DNA from: CALKUP01 sp964492735
Lineage (GTDB): Bacteria > Patescibacteriota > Patescibacteriia > UBA9570 > XYC2-FULL-38-9
Direction: 5' to 3'
Assembly (NCBI GenBank): GCA_964492735.1
Contig: CAZBLE010000001.1
Span: 1-64,000, forward strand
DNA length: 64,000 nt
Shown here in pieces: positions 16,648-25,542 of the stretch (position 1 is the stretch's first letter; every line of letters starts with the position of its first letter). The notes beneath the pieces are model-generated. The model was not told where the DNA came from, made no database searches, and saw only the letters and a program-made list of their open reading frames with translations. The position numbers and the translations under genes are program-made.

Positions 16648-17520
16648 ATGACTATCAAAAAAAGTATCACCATCAACCTTGCACAAACACTCATCACCAT
16701 CGACGAAGATGCATATGAAGCGCTGCAAAAATACCTTCATGAGGTTGAGCGTTTTTTTATACAGACAGAAGATTCCAGTGAAATTATTTCTGATATTGAA
16801 GCGCGAATTGCTGAAGTGCTCAAAGAAAAAACAACCAACTCTCACCCATCGATTTCAATTGATGATGTCAATGACGTTATTGCCGCAATGGGAACACCGG
16901 ATGATTTTGCTGGAACTACCGACAATGAAGCGTCGTCATCTCATTCATCAAATGAATCACACACGAAGTCAGAAAAGAACACCCCTCGACGATTATTTCG
17001 TGACGCAGACAATGCTGTTATTGCTGGCGTCTGCTCTGGTATTGGAAATTATTTTGGAACCGACCCTGTCTTTATCCGCATCTTGTTCGTCTTCTTATTT
17101 TTTGCATCCGGTGGCACCGCATTATTTTTGTACATCTTATTATGGATCGCTATTCCACCTGCAACAACTGTCAGTGAAAAAATGGAAATGAATGGGGAGC
17201 CTGTCACGTTAGAAAGCTTGAAAAACCGCGCGCAACAATTCGCCACGCAAGAACAGATTGCCCAAGCCCAAAAAAATATTGAACGTGGAGCGCGGCAATT
17301 TGCGACAGAAGCGCAGCACATTGGACGCCGTCTGGGATCTAAAATTGAATATTGGGCAACGCATAGCGGCCGCGTCATTCTGCGCATCCTTGGCATTATC
17401 ATGAGTGTTCTCGGCATCATCTTTCTCAGCTGTTTGATTTGGCTCATTCTCATTGCTATCCGTCCAGACATCACGCATGTACAAATCAACGACGTTGAAA
17501 CACGGCTCGAGCTTGAATAA
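16648..17520 (+). CDS. PspC-domain membrane protein
   Basis: 290 residues from ATG 16648. Residues ~1-90 (KSITINLAQTLITIDEDAYEALQKYL...SEIISDIEARIAEVL...ISIDDVNDVIAAMGTPDDF) form the small helical domain often seen before PspC. Residues ~112-175 are the PspC domain (RLFRDADNAVIAGVCSGIGNYFGTDPVFIRILFVFLFF), with two hydrophobic helices. An amphipathic Gln/Ala-rich segment (~195-245) and one more transmembrane helix (~255-280) follow. PspC-type proteins sense or stabilise the membrane under stress. Expression is probably controlled by the adjacent PadR. Confidence 0.88.
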   Translation: MTIKKSITINLAQTLITIDEDAYEALQKYLHEVERFFIQTEDSSEIISDIEARIAEVLKEKTTNSHPSISIDDVNDVIAAMGTPDDFAGTTDNEASSSHSSNESHTKSEKNTPRRLFRDADNAVIAGVCSGIGNYFGTDPVFIRILFVFLFFASGGTALFLYILLWIAIPPATTVSEKMEMNGEPVTLESLKNRAQQFATQEQIAQAQKNIERGARQFATEAQHIGRRLGSKIEYWATHSGRVILRILGIIMSVLGIIFLSCLIWLILIAIRPDITHVQINDVETRLELE

Positions 17521-17583
17521 TTACTGATTCGTGCGTATCATAAAAAATAACATTCTATTGATTGATTTTTATTGTTTTTTTAT

Positions 17584-18639
17584 ATGAACACACGCAACGA
17601 ATTTCGCATCCTGCAAACCATTAGTTTCTTTATCGTTTTAGCGGCTGTTGGTTGGATTCTCTACACCATGACAGCGCCGTACATCATGAGTCTCTTCTGG
17701 GCTGGTGTTGTCGCCGCTCTGTTTCACCCGCTGTACACGCGCATTCTCCATGTCACAAAACGGCAAGCAGTCAGTAGCCTGCTCACAATGCTGATCATTT
17801 TTATCGGCGTCTTGTTACCAACAGCCGGCATCATCACACTCGTTGTCCGACAATCAATCAGTACATATGAATACGTCACCAACCCTGCAACCATTGAAGT
17901 TGCACAAACTGAAATTGACACTATTTTGCATCAACCGCTTGTAGAAAAATACGGATCACAAATCAACGTCAAAGAACGCACTGCGAGTATCGTGAACAGC
18001 GTTGCAAAAAATAGCTTGTCTATTGCACGCCAAGGCTCGATGAGCGCGGTCCAAGGAATTGTGACATTTGCGATTATGCTCTATTGTCTCTTCTTCTTTT
18101 TGAAAGACGGCGAAGAATGGCTCAAACGCTTCATGGAACTTCTTCCGTTTGGCGATGACAACGAACGTATTCTCTATAAAAAATTCGTCTCCACAGCACG
18201 TGCGACACTGAAGGGGACATTTTTAATTGGCGTCATTCAAGGAAGTCTCGGCGGCATCTTCTTATTTATTTGCGGTGTACCATCAAGCGCATTCTGGGGA
18301 TTAATTATGATTTTACTCTGCATCATTCCAGCTGTTGGTCCAGCACTCGTTCTTGTTCCGGTTGCCATTTTTTTCGCGATCAATGCGCTGTGGTGGAAAG
18401 TCGGCGTGATTGTTCTCGGCATGGTTATCATTGGACTGATCGACAACGTCCTGCGTGGCCCACTGGTTGGCAAAGATTTACAAATGCATCCTGTGATGAT
18501 TTTATTTGCAACGATTGGTGGTATTGGCATGTTCGGTATTTCTGGTGTTGTGATTGGACCGATGATCGCAGCCTTCTTCTTTGCACTGATTCAAATGTAC
18601 GAAGTCAAATATAAAAACGATCTCCGTCACGAAGGATAA
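17584..18639 (+). CDS. AI-2E/PerM family permease
   Basis: 351 residues with the PerM/AI-2E exporter pattern. Two helices lie near the N-terminus (FFIVLAAVGWILYTM, LFWAGVVAALFHPLY), with a third after AVSSLLTMLIIFIGVLLPT and a cytosolic or exposed segment (~100-160). The C-terminal membrane block has the signature GTFLIGVIQGSLGGIFLFICGVPSSAFWG and IPAVGPALVLVPVA. Members export small molecules or contribute to envelope stress tolerance; substrate here unknown. It follows the pspC gene by 63 bases and may be co-transcribed. A terminator follows the stop. Confidence 0.9.
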   Translation: MNTRNEFRILQTISFFIVLAAVGWILYTMTAPYIMSLFWAGVVAALFHPLYTRILHVTKRQAVSSLLTMLIIFIGVLLPTAGIITLVVRQSISTYEYVTNPATIEVAQTEIDTILHQPLVEKYGSQINVKERTASIVNSVAKNSLSIARQGSMSAVQGIVTFAIMLYCLFFFLKDGEEWLKRFMELLPFGDDNERILYKKFVSTARATLKGTFLIGVIQGSLGGIFLFICGVPSSAFWGLIMILLCIIPAVGPALVLVPVAIFFAINALWWKVGVIVLGMVIIGLIDNVLRGPLVGKDLQMHPVMILFATIGGIGMFGISGVVIGPMIAAFFFALIQMYEVKYKNDLRHEG

Positions 18640-18640
18640 T

Positions 18641-18673
18641 AAAAACCCCACTCTGAAAATGAGCAGGGTTTTT
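18641..18673 (+). terminator. Intrinsic terminator after the PerM-type gene
   Basis: AAAAACCC.ACTC and GAG.AGGGTTTTT arms with a small loop. It is also suitable for the convergent reverse-strand gene ending at 18695. Confidence 0.8.
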
Positions 18674-18694
18674 CAGTCCTAGTAAACCGTATGT

Positions 18695-20269
18695 TTATTG
18701 ATTGACTGGAAAGGCTTTACGGTTTTGCGCAATAATCGCATACGCACTATTGAGTGACTCTACACTATCTGAGCCAATAGTGTCATACGCATAGCTGCCA
18801 TCTTTGGCATATGTTTTCTTCAGGTAACTGAAACCATTTTCATTATTTTTTGAAACACTACCCGCTTCACGTCCTTGAGCAGAGAATGCCATCATCGCCC
18901 AGGCCGTTGATGAACTATTTGAATCTTGTCCTGCCTCATACCCAAAACCACCGTCTGGATTTTGTGCAGAGCGCAAAAATGCAACTGCTTTTGTATATTT
19001 TGTATTCAGTAATTTTTTATAGTATGCATTTTCTGTGCGGACTTTTGACGCAAACATAATCCATGCTGCAGTTGTATCGACGTCAGAATCTCCAGACACT
19101 GCATAGCTGAATCCACCATCTGCATTTTGACACGGCAATGAACCGTTTACTGCATCCTTCATATCATCACTTGTTTTTTTCACATCAGCTGCAAGAAGAG
19201 CAAGGCCTGCAAAAATATCATCATTGCAATAACTGCTACTACCGTATTGATTATTTGATTTTGTTGTTGTTAATCGTTTGATGAAATTAATTTTTCCTGT
19301 ATTTTTACTATTTTCACCAATAGCTTCTAATGCCAAGATATGACGCGCAATTTCACTTGTACCTTCTGCTGAAGTTGGTTGGTATTTTTTCACCGCTGCA
19401 TTGAGCGCAGCATTTGACTCACCGGCTGTTGCAAGTGCCATTGCTGACCACTCTGTTGTTGCCTGACTTTCATCAACAATCCCTTTTTTATTCATCTGCT
19501 TTTTGATGTATGCAAGGCCATTTGCTGATTGCGCAAGACGCTGATCAAAATTCACTGCCTGTCGTTTTGCTTTGACAGCATGGACTGTTACTTTTTTGAC
19601 TGGCGTTTTTGTATACCCTGTCGCTGTTGCGTACACAGAAATACGACCAGCTTTATTTCGTGTGAATGTTGCTTTTCCATCTGCGTTGGTTGTTACTGCG
19701 GTTTTTCCAAAATACACTGTTGCATTACTCATTGGAAGATAGGTTTCTCCAGATTTGTATCGCACAGTCGCAACAATCTCTTTTTCTGTTGTCGGTTGCA
19801 TTGTATTTACTGTTAATTGCAGTGGAGATGTCATGCCATAGTCACCGTACACAAACAATAACTGATCCCCATCTTCTAAATCATACTCTGATGCACCGAC
19901 CGCTCCCTCAACATCGTTCACATAATATGTCCAATACTGACTATCTCCAACATATGTATCGATAGAGTTTAAAAATAAACCGAACGAAGAATTTTGAACT
20001 GCAAAATCAACATTGTATTGTTCGCTCGCTGTTTGCAATGCACACAATGCATTAGCACCCGAAAGAGTGTGCTTCACACTTGCGCTATCTGTCACTGTGC
20101 AGTCAGCGTCTGATAGGTAAATTGTTTTATTCAAAATACTTTTATCTGGAGCTTCAATGCGAATTGTCACACCAGTATAGTTTGCAGCCTGCGCGGGTGT
20201 CGCGTTGACTGCGGCAACGACCACAACCAGTGTGACGATGCTAGATAATTTTGTGAGGAAGTATTTCAT
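18695..20269 (-). CDS. Secreted DUF4430 plus alpha-toroid protein (intrinsic-factor-like)
   Basis: 524 residues. A signal peptide (MKYFLTKLSSIVTLVVVVAAVNATPAQA) is followed by a DUF4430 (transcobalamin C-terminal type) domain at ~35-155 with the hallmark SQYWTYYVNDVEGAVGASEYDLEDGDQLLFVYG. An Ig-like/carboxypeptidase-regulatory domain (~160-240, VYFGKTAVTTNADGKATF) follows. A prenyltransferase/squalene-oxidase-type alpha-toroid fills ~260-524, with repeats such as QNADGGFSYAVSGDSDVDTTAAW and QNPDGGFGYEAGQDSNSSSTAW. These two folds make up intrinsic factor and transcobalamin, in the opposite order. It is the second gene behind a cobalamin riboswitch (21 bases after the 232-residue DUF4430 gene), so cobalamin binding at the surface is inferred. 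Confidence 0.85.
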   Translation of the reverse strand: MKYFLTKLSSIVTLVVVVAAVNATPAQAANYTGVTIRIEAPDKSILNKTIYLSDADCTVTDSASVKHTLSGANALCALQTASEQYNVDFAVQNSSFGLFLNSIDTYVGDSQYWTYYVNDVEGAVGASEYDLEDGDQLLFVYGDYGMTSPLQLTVNTMQPTTEKEIVATVRYKSGETYLPMSNATVYFGKTAVTTNADGKATFTRNKAGRISVYATATGYTKTPVKKVTVHAVKAKRQAVNFDQRLAQSANGLAYIKKQMNKKGIVDESQATTEWSAMALATAGESNAALNAAVKKYQPTSAEGTSEIARHILALEAIGENSKNTGKINFIKRLTTTKSNNQYGSSSYCNDDIFAGLALLAADVKKTSDDMKDAVNGSLPCQNADGGFSYAVSGDSDVDTTAAWIMFASKVRTENAYYKKLLNTKYTKAVAFLRSAQNPDGGFGYEAGQDSNSSSTAWAMMAFSAQGREAGSVSKNNENGFSYLKKTYAKDGSYAYDTIGSDSVESLNSAYAIIAQNRKAFPVNQ

Positions 20270-20290
20270 AGATCAGTTATTCATTAGTTT

Positions 20291-20989
20291 TTAAAATTCT
20301 TTTTCGTACGACCACTGGACGGTATCACCTTTTTTTAATCGCTTGGTTGTAATCCCAGAAGTCGCTTTTTTCTCATTGACCTTGTAAAACCAATACAATC
20401 CTGCGTCTTTGTCTTCCGTTACACCGTTCAGCGTCGTAACATATGTTCCAAGGCCTGCGAACTGTTTAGTTTTAAAAGAAAATCCTTGAGTTACTGCTGC
20501 GTTCATGAGGTCTTGAACCGTTGCACCCACGTCGACGTCAACAGAGTAATGTGTAGTGCTGTTTGGCCCCCGGACAGTCAGCACTGCTGTATACGTTTCT
20601 TTCTTTGATTCAGTTGGTGTGGGCGTTTTCTTTGCTTCTGTGGACGGTTCCGAAGGTGTCTTTTTTTCTACAGGAGGCGCAGTTGCTGCAGTGGTTATCG
20701 TTTCTTTTACGTCTGTTGCGGGCTGAGGCTTCTGCTCTTGCACATTTGCGACAGTTTCAGACGACTCATTTGTCGACACTTCATTGGCCGCAGGAGGCGG
20801 ATCTATGGTCGGTGTGGCAGCAACATCTGATGGCGCACTAGTATGTATCGTGAGCTCTGGCACAGAATCACTCTCTCGCGTAGTAACATAGGGCATCACA
20901 AACACGCCGACGAATGCAATAAAAACCACCAGCAACCCGATACCGAGAGCAAGGAAAGAAGTTCGTGATAGAAATGGAAATTGTTTCAT
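20291..20989 (-). CDS. Membrane-anchored DUF4430 protein, B12-riboswitch controlled
   Basis: 232 residues from ATG 20989. One N-terminal transmembrane helix (LALGIGLLVVFIAFVGVFVMPYV) is followed by a long Pro/Thr/Glu-rich stalk (~45-140). The C-terminal DUF4430 domain (~145-232) contains NAAVTQGFSFKTKQFAGLGTYVTTLNGVTEDKDAGLYWFYKVNEKKATSGITTKRLKKGDTVQWSYE. This fold is the beta-domain of transcobalamin and intrinsic factor, which caps cobalamin. The gene follows directly after a riboswitch terminator, and the toroid/DUF4430 gene lies 21 bases downstream. I infer a cell-surface cobalamin receptor; the membrane transporter is not in this window. Confidence 0.82.
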   Translation of the reverse strand: MKQFPFLSRTSFLALGIGLLVVFIAFVGVFVMPYVTTRESDSVPELTIHTSAPSDVAATPTIDPPPAANEVSTNESSETVANVQEQKPQPATDVKETITTAATAPPVEKKTPSEPSTEAKKTPTPTESKKETYTAVLTVRGPNSTTHYSVDVDVGATVQDLMNAAVTQGFSFKTKQFAGLGTYVTTLNGVTEDKDAGLYWFYKVNEKKATSGITTKRLKKGDTVQWSYEKEF

Positions 20990-21017
20990 AAAAATAAAAT
21001 CCGCTAACGAGCGGATA
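20990..21017 (-). terminator. Riboswitch expression-platform terminator
   Basis: On the reverse strand ATCCGC and GCGGAT pair with a six-base loop, followed by TTTATTTTT right up to the ATG at 20989. It is placed as the switching terminator of the B12 riboswitch, off when cobalamin is scarce. Confidence 0.85.
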
Positions 21018-21059
21018 CAGAAACGGAGGAAACAATAGAAAAATATTGAAACACCCGCG

Positions 21060-21180
21060 TCTTGCTCGAAACGCATACAAGTGACAAGAGATCTGGCTTA
21101 CTTTGCAGATGCAAAGCTTACAGTTGCGGCACAGCTCCGGAATTGCCTGTAATCAGACGCACCGGATTCCCTCGAAAAAA
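21060..21180 (-). promoter_or_regulatory. Cobalamin (B12) riboswitch aptamer
   Basis: The reverse strand carries the conserved B12-aptamer blocks in order: GGGAATCCGGTG (about 21175-21164), TTCCGGAGCTGTGCCGCAACTGTAA (about 21142-21118, with the CCGCxACTGT core), a hairpin of GCTTTGCA/TGCAAAG, and AAGCCAGATCTCTTGTCA (about 21100-21083). The 3' limit is approximate. It lies in a ~210-base leader between promoter 21237-21208 and the DUF4430 gene, and is followed by an intrinsic terminator. High cobalamin should stop transcription of both DUF4430 genes. Confidence 0.9.
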
Positions 21181-21207
21181 AATTGCAAAAGAAATAAGAG
21201 TGAACGC

Positions 21208-21237
21208 ATTGTAGCCTTGGAGTTGCCCGCTTGTCAA
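21208..21237 (-). promoter_or_regulatory. Promoter of the B12 riboswitch transcript
   Basis: TTGACA (21237-21232), 18-base spacer, TACAAT (21213-21208) on the reverse strand. Its -35 box overlaps the -35 box of the divergent DsbA-like gene. Confidence 0.75.
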
Positions 21238-21259
21238 ATAGCGCTATTTTTAGTAGATT
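21231..21259 (+). promoter_or_regulatory. Promoter of the DsbA-like gene
   Basis: TTGTCA (21231-21236), 17-base spacer, TAGATT (21254-21259). ATG 21283 follows after 23 bases. The possible GTG start at 21262 would lie before the transcription start. Confidence 0.65.
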
Positions 21260-21282
21260 GAGTGCAGTTATACACATCTATT

Positions 21283-21996
21283 ATGATTCATTCTCTTCCT
21301 TCACGACTCGCCTTTCTCTTCGGTTTTTTTCTCACCACAGGCATTATCATGACGATTGGTTTTATTCTTGCGCTCAGTGTTTTTCTCTCTGGCGCATTGC
21401 AAAAAAACACAGACGATACGCCATCAACTGTCACGAGCGCGCCTGTTGAAACAGAACAAACAACAAAAATTGACCTCACAACACTCCGTCACACAATCGG
21501 CAAAGGTGACTTTACATTGATTGAATACACTGATCTTGAGTGTCCATTTTGTAAAAAATTTCATCCAACTGTTGAAGCAGTGATGAAAGACTATGACGGG
21601 CGCATGCGTTATTCAATGAAACACTTTCCACTGAACATTCATCCGAAAGCACAGAAAGAAGCGCTAGCAGCAGAATGTGCTGGTCAACAAAATCAATTCT
21701 TTGAATTTGTTGATGCGATTTTTGCAACAACACCAAGTAATAATAAACTGGAGGAGTCCGTTTTGTTTGACACTGCGTCACAACTAGGACTCCAAATGGA
21801 TCAATTCAAAACCTGTGTAGAAACCGAGTCTTTTGCACAAGAAGTAGCTGATGATGCTGTTGAGGCTCAAGCCACAGGCGGTACCGGCACACCACACACT
21901 ATCATTGTTGATAAAGACGGAAATATTGTCACTGGCATCCGTGGTGCAGTTTCTGAAAAACAACTACGAGACGCGATTGATTCGATTCTACAATAA
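21283..21996 (+). CDS. Membrane-anchored DsbA/thioredoxin-fold disulfide oxidoreductase
   Basis: 237 residues. One N-terminal signal anchor (FLFGFFLTTGIIMTIGFILALSVFL) and a short linker precede a DsbA-family thioredoxin domain (~70-237). The active site CPFC sits in EYTDLECPFCKKFHPTVEAV, and the cis-Pro region is GTGTPHTIIVDKDGNIV near residue 205. Such proteins form or isomerise disulfides in exported proteins, and several cysteine-containing secreted proteins in this window could be substrates. truB starts five bases after its stop, so the two are likely co-transcribed. Confidence 0.93.
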   Translation: MIHSLPSRLAFLFGFFLTTGIIMTIGFILALSVFLSGALQKNTDDTPSTVTSAPVETEQTTKIDLTTLRHTIGKGDFTLIEYTDLECPFCKKFHPTVEAVMKDYDGRMRYSMKHFPLNIHPKAQKEALAAECAGQQNQFFEFVDAIFATTPSNNKLEESVLFDTASQLGLQMDQFKTCVETESFAQEVADDAVEAQATGGTGTPHTIIVDKDGNIVTGIRGAVSEKQLRDAIDSILQ

Positions 21997-22001
21997 CCCG
22001 C

Positions 22002-22832
22002 ATGCTCGCTGTTCCAGAGTCTGGTGTCTTGCCGGTAAACAAACCAAGTGGAATGAGCTCGCACGATGTTGTGGGTTGGGCACGCCGAGAAACAGGCATT
22101 CGAAAAATTGGCCACGCAGGTACGCTTGATCCTCTTGCTGATGGATTATTGATTTTACTTATTGGGCGTGACGCCACAAAACAACAAGACTCTTTTATGG
22201 GTCAACCGAAAATATATGAAGGCACTGTCGTTTTTGGCGTATCCTCTGAGTCAGAAGACGCTGAAGGGCCATTACAGTTATCTCCACAAATTGAAGATTT
22301 AGGCAGACTCAATGCTGAAAAAGTTTCTGCGACATTCGAAAAATTCATCGGCACAACTGAACAAGTTCCACCGCTCTATTCAGCAATTCAGGTCGACGGC
22401 AAAAGACTCTACAAAGCCGCTCGGTCTGGAACAGCTTCTGAGATTACAATCCCAACACGAACCATTACAATTGATGCGATTGAGCTCCTGAATTTTACCC
22501 GGCTTTCTGTTGATGCAAATCCAGAAAAAATCACAGAGCTTCTAAAAGCAACTCCTCCAGAGAACCTGAAACACCGCGAACGTTATCAGTGGTACGCAAA
22601 CCGCAGCCGTGAGATTCAACAACTCTTACCAACTGCACGAATCCGTGTTCATTGCCAAAAAGGCGTATATATCCGCTCACTTGCTCGTGACCTCGGTGTC
22701 GCACTGAACACTGTTGCCTTTCTCGGCAACCTCACACGTACACACATCGGCGAATATTCATTAGACACTGCTATTACGCCCTCTGCTGAAAAGGTGGGTG
22801 GATTTGTATCTACTGAATTGATGACACAATGA
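22002..22832 (+). CDS. truB: tRNA pseudouridine(55) synthase TruB
   Basis: TruB isomerises U55 in the T-loop of tRNAs. The 276-residue protein contains GVLPVNKPSGMSSHDVV, the catalytic motif HAGTLDPLADGLLILLIG (Asp near residue 43), and the downstream VPPLYSAIQVDGKRLYKAARSG and KGVYIRSLARDLG blocks. An insert of ~45 residues (RLSVDANPEKITELLKATPPENLKHRERYQWYANRSREIQQL) splits the second half, and the C-terminal PUA domain is short or absent. Start ATG at 22002, five bases behind the DsbA-like gene. It ends in TGA, showing that TGA is a stop. Confidence 0.95.
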   Translation: MLAVPESGVLPVNKPSGMSSHDVVGWARRETGIRKIGHAGTLDPLADGLLILLIGRDATKQQDSFMGQPKIYEGTVVFGVSSESEDAEGPLQLSPQIEDLGRLNAEKVSATFEKFIGTTEQVPPLYSAIQVDGKRLYKAARSGTASEITIPTRTITIDAIELLNFTRLSVDANPEKITELLKATPPENLKHRERYQWYANRSREIQQLLPTARIRVHCQKGVYIRSLARDLGVALNTVAFLGNLTRTHIGEYSLDTAITPSAEKVGGFVSTELMTQ

Positions 22833-22905
22833 ATCCTGTGGTCTAGGCTCGATGAGAATTTTTCGGTGACTACGTTTCGCTACGCTGCAAACGGATCGTG
22901 TCTAT

Positions 22906-23475
22906 TTATTTCTTCCACGGTGTTTCTACAACACCCGCAGTATGATTCACAAATCGTGCTGCAACAAACAAATAGTCTGACAACCGATTAAAGTATTGGA
23001 TAATTTCTGGTAATACCGCCTCTTCTGCGGCAAGACGAATCACTGCCCGCTCAGCACGACGTGCAACAGTCCGAGCGACATGCAACTGAGAGCCAATAAT
23101 AGTTCCTGATGGTAAAATAAAATTCTGCAAAGGTGGTAAATCTGCATCCATCTCGTCAATCCATTGCTCAAGATCTGTTATTGCACTTGCCTCTACTGGT
23201 GGCAGCGTCTCAGGAATATTTGTTGGGTCATACGGCGTCGAAAGATGAGAGCCAACTACAAACAATGTCTGCTGAATAGACTCACATTGCAAGACGAGCT
23301 GATTGAGTCGTTCTCTCATATCTGCTTCTTGTAAGAACGCCAAAGCAAGTCCAATCTGCGCATTTAATTCATCAACTGTTCCGTAACTCTCAATACGCTG
23401 GTGGGCTTTTGTAATCCGCTGCCCACCAAACAAACTTGTCTTTCCCGTATCTCCTGTTTTTGTATAAATTTTCAT
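22906..23475 (-). CDS. pduO: PduO-type cob(I)alamin adenosyltransferase
   Basis: It transfers the adenosyl group of ATP to cob(I)alamin to make coenzyme B12. The 189-residue protein from ATG 23475 shows all PduO/MMAB landmarks: MKIYTKTGDTGKTSLFGG (ATP-binding N-terminus), RIESYGTVDELNAQIGLAL, the helix-bundle motif FILPSGTIIGSQLHVARTVARRAERAVIRL, and YFNRLSDYLFVAARFVN. It lies less than 2 kb from the B12-riboswitch operon, which strengthens the cobalamin theme. The likely user would be a B12-dependent enzyme such as class II ribonucleotide reductase elsewhere in the genome. The upstream NHL-repeat gene ends 21 bases away. Confidence 0.95.
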   Translation of the reverse strand: MKIYTKTGDTGKTSLFGGQRITKAHQRIESYGTVDELNAQIGLALAFLQEADMRERLNQLVLQCESIQQTLFVVGSHLSTPYDPTNIPETLPPVEASAITDLEQWIDEMDADLPPLQNFILPSGTIIGSQLHVARTVARRAERAVIRLAAEEAVLPEIIQYFNRLSDYLFVAARFVNHTAGVVETPWKK

Positions 23476-23496
23476 GTCGACGTTATACCGCAATCC

Positions 23497-25512
23497 TTAA
23501 TCTAAATCAACAACACGAATTGCATCATTCAATCGATCCGCAACATAGATCTTACTGCCAACTACCAATGTACCAATTGGGTAATCAAATTTTGCATCAT
23601 TCATATTGCCATTTTTATATCCTCGCTTCACGCTACCACCTGAAATTAACTCAGTGCGTTTTGTTGCAATATTATACTTACGAACCGCCATGTTAATGGA
23701 GTCGGTGAAATAAATATTTCCAGATGAATCAGTAGACAAGAATGTTGGCCACGCGAGTCGCGCCTCAGATCGAGCCGCACCTTCGGCATACCCTGGAATT
23801 TCTTTACGACCAACAAGTGTTGAAACCCGTTTTGTACCAAGATCCATTTGACGAATCACACGATTGTTGCGATCTGCAATGTAGAGCATTTTGCCTGATG
23901 GGCTGAGCGCAAGACCAATAGGTGCATCAAACGCAGCGCTTGTTCCAACAGCATCAGAATAACCAGCGCTACCAGTTCCAGCGATTGTTTTTACATCTCC
24001 TTTATTACTTCCCGTTACCGTCACTTGTCGAATCAAATTATTTCCTGAATCAGCAACATAGAGATACTGCCCATCTTTTGACAGTACACCACCAATTGGA
24101 CGAGTGAAATACGCGCAACCACTTGCGTTGAGATCATATTCATCTTTACATCGTGCACCATCTTGTTTCCCATTTGTGATATTACTACCGTCATTGTAGC
24201 GACCAGCACCTGTAAGATATGTTGTCTCTCCAGTGTCGACATCAACTTCTTGGATACGATTGTTGTTACGATCTACAACATATAATGACTTACCATCTTT
24301 TGAAAGCGACATTGATAGCGGGTCAGAAAAACGTGCTTTTTCTCCACTCTTCACCTGATCGTCTTTGCCTTTTAAGTAATTGTCGACAACGCTCCCCGCA
24401 ATAACTTCGGTCTTTTTATCTGAAATACGAATTTTACGGATTCGATTACTTTCAGAGAAATAGATCCATTTTTTATCTTTTGACAACACAAGTGCCTTTG
24501 GTTGACCAACGAGAACTGGGTTACTATCTTTCACATTAAACCGAATTTCACCTGCGAATTTTGCATTGATATTAAAATTATCAAGTGAGTACTGTTGTAC
24601 AATTCCAATGCCCGTCGCAACAACATAGAGTTTTCCGTTATATGATGTTAAACCTTCTGGGTAATTCACAGACAGCATACTTTCATCAGACGCGACAGTT
24701 GAAACAGTACAATCAGGAAGGTCAATTTTTCGCACAACATCATCAGAGCCATTTCCATCTGACACATACAAATCTTTTCCGACACGATGCACGGCAGTCA
24801 CATTTTGAAACTGCGCACTCGCACAAGAGCCATTTTTCACTGATGCCGCACCAGTTCCAGCAAGAATTGAAACACGTTTTGTGCGCAAATCTACTTGCAA
24901 CACTTTATGCGCACCGATGTCTGCAACATATGCAACGGATGCATCACTTGATAACGCAAATTTTCGTGGTGAATTCAGTGAGCTGGTGATCGTATTGACT
25001 CGACCACCGTTAATGTTCACAGACTTCAATGCATGGTTTAACGTATCAGTAAAATACACTGTACTTCCATAGATCTCAACGGCGTCCGGCCATTTTAAAC
25101 CAGATGCAATGGTCGTCACTTTTCCATCTTTGATTTTTTTAATTTTATTATTCTGTGTGTCCGCAACAACAATGACACCATTCCGTTCAGCAACACCAGA
25201 CGGCGCAGCAAATTGTGCATTTGCACGATCACCATTTACATCACCATATGCACCTGTGCCAGCAACACGTTGCACAACGCCATTTTTATCAATTTTGCGA
25301 ATCGCATTATTCCCAGTGTCCGCGATATAAAATTCACCATCTTTATTGACCGCAATGTCTTCAGGAAAATCAAAAATAGCTGTTGTACGAAATTTGCCAT
25401 TCCCCCACATTGGTGTTCCAACAAATGTTTTCGTATCGCCTTTTGCCGCAAATGCCGAAGCTGGTGCAATAAGGCCAAGCGTGAGCACTGTAAGTAACAA
25501 TATTTTTTTCAT
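23497..25512 (-). CDS. Secreted NHL-repeat beta-propeller protein
   Basis: 671 residues. A signal peptide (MKKILLLTVLTLGLIAPASAFA) is followed by repeated NHL blades along the whole length, e.g. FDFPEDIAVNKDGEFYIADTGNNAIRKIDKNG, FAAPSGVAERNGVIVVADTQNNKIKKI, FDAPIGLALSPSGKMLYIADRNNRVIRQMDLG and FDYPIGTLVVGSKIYVADRLNDAIRVVDLD. The count suggests two propellers. Such proteins are exported binding scaffolds; no catalytic motif is visible. It precedes the adenosyltransferase gene closely on the same strand, and a link to cobalamin is possible but unproven. Confidence 0.88.
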   Translation of the reverse strand: MKKILLLTVLTLGLIAPASAFAAKGDTKTFVGTPMWGNGKFRTTAIFDFPEDIAVNKDGEFYIADTGNNAIRKIDKNGVVQRVAGTGAYGDVNGDRANAQFAAPSGVAERNGVIVVADTQNNKIKKIKDGKVTTIASGLKWPDAVEIYGSTVYFTDTLNHALKSVNINGGRVNTITSSLNSPRKFALSSDASVAYVADIGAHKVLQVDLRTKRVSILAGTGAASVKNGSCASAQFQNVTAVHRVGKDLYVSDGNGSDDVVRKIDLPDCTVSTVASDESMLSVNYPEGLTSYNGKLYVVATGIGIVQQYSLDNFNINAKFAGEIRFNVKDSNPVLVGQPKALVLSKDKKWIYFSESNRIRKIRISDKKTEVIAGSVVDNYLKGKDDQVKSGEKARFSDPLSMSLSKDGKSLYVVDRNNNRIQEVDVDTGETTYLTGAGRYNDGSNITNGKQDGARCKDEYDLNASGCAYFTRPIGGVLSKDGQYLYVADSGNNLIRQVTVTGSNKGDVKTIAGTGSAGYSDAVGTSAAFDAPIGLALSPSGKMLYIADRNNRVIRQMDLGTKRVSTLVGRKEIPGYAEGAARSEARLAWPTFLSTDSSGNIYFTDSINMAVRKYNIATKRTELISGGSVKRGYKNGNMNDAKFDYPIGTLVVGSKIYVADRLNDAIRVVDLD

Positions 25513-25542
25513 ATGGTATAGGTTATTGAAACCAGTATACCA

